Source: CAISIP01 sp031383745
GTDB taxonomy: Bacteria; Pseudomonadota; Gammaproteobacteria; Burkholderiales; Burkholderiaceae_C
DNA length: 11,441 bases
Assembly: GCA_031383745.1 (NCBI GenBank)
Contig: JANMZX010000473.1
Coordinates: forward strand, 1 to 11,441
Direction of reading: 5' to 3'
Shown: one piece after another, positions 6,128 through 11,441 of the stretch
Layout of the letters: every line of letters begins with the position of its first letter
Position numbering within the stretch: position 1 is the stretch's first letter
The notes under the pieces: model-generated
What the model was told of the DNA's origin: nothing
The model's input: the letters and a program-made list of their open reading frames with translations, nothing else
Databases searched by the model: none
Program-made: the position numbers and the translations under genes

Positions 6128-7307
6128 ATTTCGGATGCTTCATGCGTTCGCGGGTCGCGAACGACGCACCACGCAGCACCTTGTGGCTGCCGAAGCAGGG
6201 CTCGGAGTAGTCACGCCAAGGATCCGCCACAAAGCCCGGGTACGGACGCGCCGTGCTGCCAGTCCACTCCCAGACGCTGCCCCAGCGAAAACCGCGGCGC
6301 ACAGCAGTGTGCGCAGCAAGCTCCCACTCGACCTCGGCCGGCAGCCTGCGCCCGGCCCAGCGGCACCAGGCGTCGGCCTCCCACCAGCTCACATGCATCG
6401 CGGGTTGCGTGCCGAGCATGCGCCGCGGCGTGCCGAAGCGGGTCTGCATCACCGCGCCGCTGGCCACGCCGATCTGGTCCACATAACGCGGTGCGCGCCC
6501 ACCCTGCAGGCCGGACTGCGTCTGCAACCACTGCCAGCCATCGGCATGCCAGCACTCGGCGCGGTCGTAGCCGCCGTCGTCTACGAACTCGACGTACTGT
6601 GCCCAGGTGACCGGCTGGGCGTCGATCTCGAATTCCGGCACCGCCACCTCGAACGCCGCTCGCTCGTTGTCGAAACTGAAGCCCGGCCCCGGTGGGCTGC
6701 CCAGGGTCCAGCGCGCGGCGGGCACCAACAGGGGCGAACGCTCCGACATCGCGCCCGGCACGGCGATATCCACCGCCAGGCCCAGGGTCTGGGCCATGGT
6801 CACCAGGGCTTCGCCATGCAGGTCTTCGTGGAACAGCGCGAGGCGGAAGAAATACAGCCCGTCGTCGCTCTCGGGTGTCTTCTCGAGCAGTTCCAGCGTC
6901 GTTTCCAGCGTGCCGAGCAGGTAGGCCTTGGTGGCTTCGGACCCGGGCAGGTCCAGCGCCCAGCGCCGCGCAGGCGCCACCTGCACATCGCTCCACCAGG
7001 CGTCGGCCCGGCTCTCGTTGGACGCCAGGCGGGTGGCCCGCGGGTCGGCCTGCAGGCCGCGCTGGCGCTGCATGTTGCGCGCGATCCACCACTCCTGGAA
7101 CCAGCCGATATGGCCCAGTTCCCACAACAGCGGGTTGAGCTCCGGCAGTGCCGGTACGGACGCGCCGGAGGTTTCCAGCAGCCCGGACATCTGCCCCACG
7201 AGGTGCAGGCTGTGGTTGCGGGCATCCATCAGCGCGACCGACAGCAGCTCGCGGCCGGCGCTGCGCATGGCGGGGGAGTCGATGCCTTGAACCAAGCTGT
7301 CTTGCAT
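6063..7307 (-). CDS. senA: EgtB/SenA-like nonheme iron enzyme (probable selenoneine or ergothioneine synthase)
   Basis: A 414-residue two-domain enzyme: an N-terminal DinB-like helical bundle and a C-terminal formylglycine-generating-enzyme (FGE-sulfatase) fold. This is the architecture of EgtB and SenA, which join sulfur (EgtB) or a selenosugar (SenA) to hercynine using O2 and Fe(II). The three iron-ligand histidines are visible: His66 in LLWELGHIGWFQEWW, and His160 and His164 in FHEDLHGEAL. The C-terminal half has VSWWEADAWCRWAGRRLPAEVEWE, VWEWTGS (345-351), KVLRGASF (376-383) and the terminal AGFRSC. ATG at 7307 is chosen; a TTG at 7340 would add 11 residues without family character. Neither has a convincing ribosome site. 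The usual partners senB (selenosugar synthase), senC/selD and egtD are absent here, so the substrate cannot be fixed from context. SenA is preferred over EgtB from the look of the sequence and the betaproteobacterial setting. Family assignment is firm; the SenA label is tentative. Confidence 0.7.
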   Translation of the reverse strand: MQDSLVQGIDSPAMRSAGRELLSVALMDARNHSLHLVGQMSGLLETSGASVPALPELNPLLWELGHIGWFQEWWIARNMQRQRGLQADPRATRLASNESRADAWWSDVQVAPARRWALDLPGSEATKAYLLGTLETTLELLEKTPESDDGLYFFRLALFHEDLHGEALVTMAQTLGLAVDIAVPGAMSERSPLLVPAARWTLGSPPGPGFSFDNERAAFEVAVPEFEIDAQPVTWAQYVEFVDDGGYDRAECWHADGWQWLQTQSGLQGGRAPRYVDQIGVASGAVMQTRFGTPRRMLGTQPAMHVSWWEADAWCRWAGRRLPAEVEWELAAHTAVRRGFRWGSVWEWTGSTARPYPGFVADPWRDYSEPCFGSHKVLRGASFATRERMKHPKFRYFQPPHCDHVFAGFRSCAA

Positions 7308-7358
7308 GGGCACGATCTTAGCCGCCAGGCGCCCATTCAAAATCCCTATGTGGCGATT

Positions 7359-7374
7359 ACCTAAGGGAAACCCC
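7359..7374 (+). promoter_or_regulatory. Putative activator site upstream of dctP
   Basis: ACCTAAGGGAAACCCC contains an interrupted GGG-AAA-CCC dyad and ends 26 bases before the candidate -10 box of dctP, so it sits at about -45, a class II activator position. A similar ACTAGGGGAAAACACC lies upstream of the dctQM operon at 10972-10987. The binding protein is unknown. Confidence 0.4.
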
Positions 7375-7379
7375 GTGCC

Positions 7380-7406
7380 GTGACCGGTCGCTATTGTTCC
7401 TACAAT
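7380..7406 (+). promoter_or_regulatory. Probable dctP promoter
   Basis: TACAAT at 7401-7406 is a 5-of-6 match to the sigma-70 -10 box. Fifteen bases upstream, GTGACC (7380-7385) is a poor -35, the pattern expected of an activator-dependent promoter. It predicts a 5' leader of roughly 90 bases before the dctP ATG. Confidence 0.45.
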
Positions 7407-7503
7407 TCACGGAGACTTTCGAGTCCTTGTGGTTCTCACTTTCCGCAATCCGTGTGGCCCTGCAACAAGCCCGGCCACCTCATCAACTTTGGGAGTTGTT
7501 TCT

Positions 7504-8586
7504 ATGGATCGTCGTTCGATCATCAAGAATGCCGGCTTGGCCGGCGTATTGGCTGCCGGCATCGCGCCGGCCGTCGTGCATGCGCAGGCCAACATCCGTT
7601 GGCGTCTGACCTCGGGTTTCCCGAAGGCTCTGGACACGATCTATGGCGCAGCCGAAAGCTTTGCCAAGAAGGTCAAGGACATGACCGGCGGCAAGTTCGA
7701 GATCTCCGTGCATGCAGCGGGCGAGCTGGTGCCGATGCCTGGTTTGGTCGATGCAGTGCAGAGCGGCACAGTAGAAATGGGGCACACGGCGCCCTATTAC
7801 TACTTCGGCAAGAACGATGCATTTGCGCTGGGCTGCGCCATCCCGTTCGGCCTGAACAGCCGCCAGATGACGGCCTGGAGTTACGACGGCAATGGGCTCA
7901 AGCTCATGCGCGAGTTCTACGCCGGTTACGGTTTCACGAGTTTCCCGATGGGCAATACGGGCGCCCAGATGGGCGGCTGGTACCGCAAGGAGATCAAGAC
8001 CGTTGCCGACATGAAGGGCCTGAAGTTCCGCGTCGGAGGGTTCGCCGGCAAGGTAACTTCCCGTCTGGGCACCGTGTCACAGAACATCCCCGGCGGAGAG
8101 ATCTACCAGGCGCTGGAAAAAGGCACGATCGACGCCGCCGAGTGGGTGGGCCCTTATGACGACCAGAAGCTGGGCTTTAACAAGGTCGCCCCGATCTACC
8201 ATTACCCAGGCTGGTGGGAAGGTGGTCCGCAGCTGGACCTGTTTGTCAACCAGAAGGCCTACGACACGCTCTCGGCCGAGTACAAGGCAATCGTGGAGTC
8301 GGCGGCCGCATTCGCGCACACCGAAATGCAGGCCAAGTACGATGCCCGCAACCCTGGAGCGTTGAAGCAGCTCGTGGCCGGTGGCACCAAGTTGGTTCCG
8401 TTCCCCAAGCCCGTGATGGACGCCGCATTCAAGGAGTCGATGGCGCTTTACAGCGAGTTGAGCGCCTCCAACCCGGCCTTCAAGAAGATCTACGACGACT
8501 ACGCGAATTTCCGTCGCGAAGCGAACCTCTGGTTCCGGTTCACCGAGGCACGTTTCGACAGCTTCATGCAAAGCGTGAAGCTCTAG
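7504..8586 (+). CDS. dctP: TRAP transporter substrate-binding protein, TakP-like (2-oxoacid type), Tat-exported
   Basis: A 360-residue DctP-family binding protein for a TRAP transporter. The N-terminus MDRRSIIKNAGLAGVLAAGIAPAVVHAQ has the twin-arginine RRSIIK motif and an AQA-type cleavage region near residue 27, so export is by the Tat pathway. The sequence follows Rhodobacter TakP closely, with KGLKFRVGGFAGK (171-183), GGEIYQALEKGTIDAAEWVGPYDD (197-220) and YPGWWEGGP (234-242). Gln155, Arg176, Glu213 and Trp214 fall where TakP coordinates sodium and its 2-oxoacid. Pyruvate or another 2-oxoacid is the inferred ligand; calcium-lactate is the close alternative. ATG at 7504 is supported by GGGAG at 7491-7495 with 8-nt spacing and by the signal peptide starting there. 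The gene is divergent from senA and convergent with dctQM, not in an operon with them; a hairpin terminator follows 33 bases after the stop. Confidence 0.9.
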   Translation: MDRRSIIKNAGLAGVLAAGIAPAVVHAQANIRWRLTSGFPKALDTIYGAAESFAKKVKDMTGGKFEISVHAAGELVPMPGLVDAVQSGTVEMGHTAPYYYFGKNDAFALGCAIPFGLNSRQMTAWSYDGNGLKLMREFYAGYGFTSFPMGNTGAQMGGWYRKEIKTVADMKGLKFRVGGFAGKVTSRLGTVSQNIPGGEIYQALEKGTIDAAEWVGPYDDQKLGFNKVAPIYHYPGWWEGGPQLDLFVNQKAYDTLSAEYKAIVESAAAFAHTEMQAKYDARNPGALKQLVAGGTKLVPFPKPVMDAAFKESMALYSELSASNPAFKKIYDDYANFRREANLWFRFTEARFDSFMQSVKL

Positions 8587-8618
8587 GCAGGACACCGGGG
8601 CGCGCCGACGCGCCAGCT

Positions 8619-8648
8619 AAAAGGCCCCGCCAAGCCGGGGCCTTTTCC
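8619..8648. terminator. Strong hairpin terminator between dctP and dctM, probably bidirectional
   Basis: AAAAGGCCCCG (8619-8629) pairs perfectly with CGGGGCCTTTT (8636-8646) around a 6-nt loop. The T-run follows the stem on the plus strand, and the A-run gives a T-run on the minus strand, so it can stop dctP transcripts and convergent dctQM transcripts. A smaller GGCGCG/CGCGCC hairpin (8599-8614) precedes it. It is the only clear intrinsic terminator I see in the window. Confidence 0.88.
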
Positions 8649-8725
8649 TTGGCGCTTTGGCCGCGCTGCCATGTACCGGCGTGGGGCCAAGACGCTGAAC
8701 GCAGTGTCAGGAAGCCTTCCGGCCG

Positions 8726-10324
8726 TCAGGGCTTCTTGCCGCTGGCCGCGTCCTTCTTCATCGCCTCTTCCAGAGCCTTCATCGGATCATTGTCATCGGC
8801 CTTCTCCTCTTCGGCGGGCCGGGGTCCACCCGACGTATCCGTGCCGGACGCCGCACTGGCAGGTGAAGTAGCGGCACCGGGCACCGGCTCTGCCTTGGAC
8901 CCGCCCTCCATCTTCTCGATGTCCTCACCGGCCTTCTTGATGTCGAGCACCTGTTCCTTGTCCAGGAACACTGTCACCGTCTCCGGCACGAAGATCACGA
9001 TGGCCACCAGGATCAGCTGCATCACCACCCAGGGGATCGCTCCCAGGTAGATGTCGGTGGACTCCACCTTGCGCGGCAGGGACTTGTTCTTGAACAGCGT
9101 GTCGGAAATGCCGCGTAGGTAGAACAACGCGAAGCCGAACGGCGGGTGCATGAAGCTGGTCTGCATGTTCACGCAGATCATCACGCCGAACCAGATCAGG
9201 TCGATGCCCAGCTTGGCGGCCACTGGCGCCAGGAACGGGATGATGATGAACGCGATCTCGAAGAAGTCGAGAAAAAAGGCCAGGAAGAAGATGAAGATGT
9301 TGACGGCAATGAGGAAGCCCAGTTGGCCACCAGGCAGCCCCATCAGCATGTGCTCGATCCAGCGGCCGCCCTCGACCCCCTGGAACACCAGCGAGAATAC
9401 CCGTGACCCGATCAGGATGAACACCACCATGGCGGTGATGCGCATGGTGCCCAGCATGGTGTCCTTCACCAGCGGCCAGTTCAGCCGCTTGTGAATGGCG
9501 GCCAGCACGAATGCGCCAACCGCGCCCATGGCGCCGGCCTCGGTTGGCGTGCAAATGGCAGTGGAGATGCCCGGCAGGCCTCCCATGCTGCCCAGTACCA
9601 GGAAAATCAGGACGGCCGACGGGACGATGCCGCGCAGGCAACGGCCCCACAGGGCCCAGCCCTGCAGAGTGCGCGCCTCCTTGGGCACACCGGGAACATG
9701 GTCCGGCTTGACGCGCGACAGAACGAACGTATAAAGTGCAAACAGAATCACCTGCAGGATCGATGGCCCCCATGCGCCCTTGTACATGTCGCCCACCGAC
9801 TTGCCCAACTGGTCGGCCAGAACGACCAGCACAAGAGACGGCGGCACCAGTTGGGTGATCGTGCCCGACGCGGCCAGAACACCAGTGGCATAACGCATGT
9901 TGTAGCCCCAGCGCATCATGACCGGCAGCGAGATCATGGCCATGGCGATCACCTGGCCGGCGACCGTGCCGGTAATGGCGCCAAGAATGAATCCGACAAT
10001 GATGACCGAGTAGCCCAGGCCGCCCCGGACCGGTCCGAACAACTGGCCCATCGAGTCCAGCATGTCCTCGGCCAGTCCGCATTTCTCCAGGATGGAGCCC
10101 ATCAGCGTAAAGAACGGGATCGCCAGCAGCAGGTCGTTGGACAGGATGCCGAATACGTTGAGTGGCAACGCGTTCATGAAAGAAACCGGGAACCACCCCA
10201 TGTAGACGGCGAAGTAGCCACAGACCAGGCCCAGCGCCGACAGCGAGAACGCGACCGGAAAGCCCAGAATCAGGACAATCACCAGCCCCGCGAACATCAG
10301 CGGTGCGAAGGTTTCCATGCTCAT
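8726..10324 (-). CDS. dctM: TRAP transporter large permease (DctM) with extended C-terminal tail
   Basis: A 532-residue membrane protein, the ion-coupled large subunit of the TRAP transporter. It has about a dozen hydrophobic segments, beginning APLMFAGLVIVLILGFPVAFSLSALGL. Family segments include AIPFFTLMGSILEKCGLAEDML, GAITGTVAGQVIAMAMISLPVM, ICTPTEAGAMGAVGAFVLA and FLDFFEIAFIIIPFLAPV. Most DctM proteins are about 425-440 residues. Here the core ends near residue 454 and is followed by a 78-residue hydrophilic tail, from DKEQVLDIKKAGEDIEKMEGG through a Pro/Ala/Ser-rich linker to an acidic-basic end, EEEKADDNDPMKALEEAMKKD. The start ATG at 10324 overlaps the dctQ stop in ATGA, so the pair is translationally coupled. 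It works with DctQ and most probably with the convergent TakP-like DctP, which suggests 2-oxoacid or organic-acid import. Length of the core also fits the larger DctM group that pairs with TakP-type binding proteins. Confidence 0.92.
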   Translation of the reverse strand: MSMETFAPLMFAGLVIVLILGFPVAFSLSALGLVCGYFAVYMGWFPVSFMNALPLNVFGILSNDLLLAIPFFTLMGSILEKCGLAEDMLDSMGQLFGPVRGGLGYSVIIVGFILGAITGTVAGQVIAMAMISLPVMMRWGYNMRYATGVLAASGTITQLVPPSLVLVVLADQLGKSVGDMYKGAWGPSILQVILFALYTFVLSRVKPDHVPGVPKEARTLQGWALWGRCLRGIVPSAVLIFLVLGSMGGLPGISTAICTPTEAGAMGAVGAFVLAAIHKRLNWPLVKDTMLGTMRITAMVVFILIGSRVFSLVFQGVEGGRWIEHMLMGLPGGQLGFLIAVNIFIFFLAFFLDFFEIAFIIIPFLAPVAAKLGIDLIWFGVMICVNMQTSFMHPPFGFALFYLRGISDTLFKNKSLPRKVESTDIYLGAIPWVVMQLILVAIVIFVPETVTVFLDKEQVLDIKKAGEDIEKMEGGSKAEPVPGAATSPASAASGTDTSGGPRPAEEEKADDNDPMKALEEAMKKDAASGKKP

Positions 10325-10860
10325 TGCAGAGGCCTTTCGTAATGGAACTCTGCGTCGTACTTGTGAGCAAGCCAGGCGATGCGTTTTATGATTTCAGAGA
10401 TGCCTTGCAGCAGCACCAACGAGAATCCCAGCGGCAGCATCAGCATCGCAGGCCAGCGGATCAGGCCGCCCGAGTTGCTGGACATCTCGCCCGTCCTGTA
10501 CATCTGCAGGAACAGTGGAAATGAAAAGTAGACCATGAGCACCATCACCGGAATCAGGAAGACGAAAAGGCCGAACAGGTCGACCCACGCCTGTGTCCGT
10601 CCCGAGTAGCGCCCGTAAAGGACGTCGACGCGGACATGCTCGTTGACACGCAACACCTGTGCCGCACCGAGCATCACGCAAGCGGCAAACAAGTACCACT
10701 GGATCTCGAGCCACGAGTTCGAGCTGTAGTTGGCCAAGTAACGCACGAGCGCATTGCCAGCGCTGATCAGACAGGAAGCCAGCACCGCCCACTTGGCGAT
10801 ATGGGCGAACCCGTTGGTCAGTCGATCGATCGCACGCGATATGTCGAGAAAGGTTTCCAT
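10321..10860 (-). CDS. dctQ: TRAP transporter small permease (DctQ)
   Basis: A 179-residue membrane protein with four hydrophobic segments, the normal layout of the TRAP small subunit, which supports the large permease and docking of the binding protein. The signature region WLEIQWYLFAACVMLGAAQVLRVNEHVRVDVLYGR (about 50-84) is diagnostic: the E-QWYLF start, the VLR and the EHVRVDVL following it are conserved in DctQ. ATG at 10860 (METFLDISRAID) is chosen because AGGAG at 10870-10874 precedes it by 9 nt. A longer frame to 10914 adds 18 residues with no family character. The stop overlaps dctM by 4 nt. It is first in the dctQM pair, and its promoter must lie in the 163-bp gap before dxs. Confidence 0.9.
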   Translation of the reverse strand: METFLDISRAIDRLTNGFAHIAKWAVLASCLISAGNALVRYLANYSSNSWLEIQWYLFAACVMLGAAQVLRVNEHVRVDVLYGRYSGRTQAWVDLFGLFVFLIPVMVLMVYFSFPLFLQMYRTGEMSSNSGGLIRWPAMLMLPLGFSLVLLQGISEIIKRIAWLAHKYDAEFHYERPLQ

Positions 10861-11023
10861 GAGACGGAGCTCCTGCGGACCAGCCACACACCAGCATGGA
10901 GGCCGAATCTTCAAACGCTCTTAAGGTTAACCGGTATCAAGGGCAATTCCCCACGACCCGTGCGGGGCCGAACTAGGGGAAAACACCAATGCGCGCTCCG
11001 AGCCGGCCGGTGGTGCGGGCCGA
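10861..11023. promoter_or_regulatory. Intergenic region between dxs and dctQ with candidate dctQM control sites
   Basis: These 163 bp carry the dctQ ribosome site (AGGAG, complement of 10870-10874), a symmetric GGTTAACC at 10925-10932 overlapping CTTAAG at 10920-10925, and ACTAGGGGAAAACACC at 10972-10987, similar to the site upstream of dctP. On the minus strand TTGATA (complement of 10935-10940) is a possible -35-like hexamer, but no matching -10 is evident. I see no intrinsic terminator for dxs, so read-through into dctQM is possible. Confidence 0.35.
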
Positions 11024-11441
11024 TCAGCCAACGATCTTGAGTGTCGGCCGGGCAGCTTCCTCGATGACCGCCCCAAATCGCGCCCGGATCGACGCCAGCA
11101 TGCCAGGCGCATCCAGGCCCTGCATTGCCAGCAGCGTGGCAGGGTCGCCATGTTCGATGAACACGTCCGGCAGACCCAGATGCAACACCGGCCTGACCAA
11201 GCCGGCCGCCTGCAGTGCTTCCCCCACGGCGCTGCCGGCCCCGCCCATCACGGCGCCCTCTTCCACCGTGACCAGCGCCGCGTGCTGCTCGGCGATCTCC
11301 AGCAGCAACTGCTTGTCCAGTGGTTTCGCCCAGCGCATGTTGACCACCGTGGCGTCGAGCTGCCCGGCCGCCTCGAGCGCGGGGTACAGCAGGGTGCCGA
11401 AGGCCAGCACGGCGATGCCGCGGCCGCGCCGACGCACTTCG
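11024..11441 (-). CDS. dxs: 1-deoxy-D-xylulose-5-phosphate synthase, C-terminal part
   Basis: The last 138 codons of Dxs, the thiamine-diphosphate enzyme that joins pyruvate and glyceraldehyde-3-phosphate in the first step of the MEP isoprenoid pathway. The rest lies beyond the right edge. The fragment is the transketolase C-terminal domain: IAVLAFGTLLYPALEAA, VVNMRWAKPLDKQLLLEIA, HAALVTVEEGAVMGGAGSAVGEAL, VLHLGLPDVFIEHGDPATLLAMQGLDAPGM. This lines up segment by segment with E. coli Dxs ([52 protein letters not shown]). The protein ends PTLKIVG with a TGA at 11026-11024. The active-site and TPP motifs are outside the window. It runs in the same direction as dctQM, 163 bp upstream, but has no functional link beyond pyruvate metabolism. 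Confidence 0.93.
   Translation of the reverse strand, partial: EVRRRGRGIAVLAFGTLLYPALEAAGQLDATVVNMRWAKPLDKQLLLEIAEQHAALVTVEEGAVMGGAGSAVGEALQAAGLVRPVLHLGLPDVFIEHGDPATLLAMQGLDAPGMLASIRARFGAVIEEAARPTLKIVG

Noticed and set aside
6096..7364. 422-codon plus-strand open frame opposite the senA-like gene
   Set aside because: It is the antisense shadow of the senA-like coding region; the minus-strand translation has all expected motifs, while this one is Arg/His/Gln-rich without any.
7429..7503. Earlier start for dctP giving 25 extra residues
   Set aside because: The Tat signal peptide begins at ATG 7504, which has its own ribosome site; the extension would lie ahead of the signal sequence.
8709..8720. 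Short GGAAG/CTTCC hairpin just after the dctM stop as a terminator
   Set aside because: The stem is only about 5 bp with no following T-tract on the minus strand; the hairpin at 8619-8648 is far better.
8925..10370. 481-codon second minus-strand frame within dctM
   Set aside because: It is a +1-type shadow of dctM with no hydrophobic periodicity; the dctM frame gives a coherent membrane protein.

Overview
The window is dense, GC-rich chromosomal DNA. Its gene content and protein style suggest a betaproteobacterium of the Burkholderiales, probably Comamonadaceae-like: a TakP-type TRAP transporter with a Tat signal, a betaproteobacterial TupA variant, an EgtB/SenA-like enzyme and a dxs terminus. 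This placement rests on recognising protein families by eye, not on a database match. Every stretch longer than about 165 bases is covered by a gene. I saw no RNA gene, insertion sequence, CRISPR array or phage gene.

Layout. At the left edge (minus strand) is the N-terminal part of an inositol-monophosphatase/SuhB protein. It is followed by a complete 3-hydroxyisobutyrate-dehydrogenase-family enzyme resembling L-threonate dehydrogenase. Divergent from that, across only 49 bp, is a GAF plus Fis-type HTH regulator (plus strand) that lacks the AAA+ domain of AcoR-type activators. Convergent with the regulator is a tungstate ABC transporter operon transcribed tupB-tupC-tupA on the minus strand, coupled by 4-nt overlaps. 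Divergent from tupB is a ModE-like winged-helix protein fused to a periplasmic-binding-protein-like domain. The gap between the two holds a near-perfect 10+10 inverted repeat that looks like the regulator's operator. The regulator's 3' end overlaps the 3' end of a convergent EgtB/SenA-like (ergothioneine/selenoneine synthase type) gene by 65 nt.

The right part encodes a complete TRAP transporter split between strands. The Tat-exported TakP-like binding protein (dctP, plus strand) converges on the membrane pair dctQ-dctM (minus strand), with a strong hairpin terminator usable in both directions between them. Similar CTA(A/G)GGGAAA(A)-type motifs lie upstream of both halves. The right edge carries the last 138 codons of dxs (minus strand).

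Functional reading. There are two self-contained transport modules: tungstate uptake with its own probable oxyanion sensor, and 2-oxoacid/organic acid uptake. There is also one probable sulfur/selenium redox-metabolite enzyme without its pathway partners, and a sugar-acid dehydrogenase with a probable local regulator. The most interesting points are the orphan SenA/EgtB-like gene, the PBP-fused tungstate-linked regulator with its visible palindrome, the AAA+-less AcoR-like regulator, and the split TRAP system with shared upstream motifs. None is a clearly new multi-gene system. They are mostly known families in unusual arrangements.
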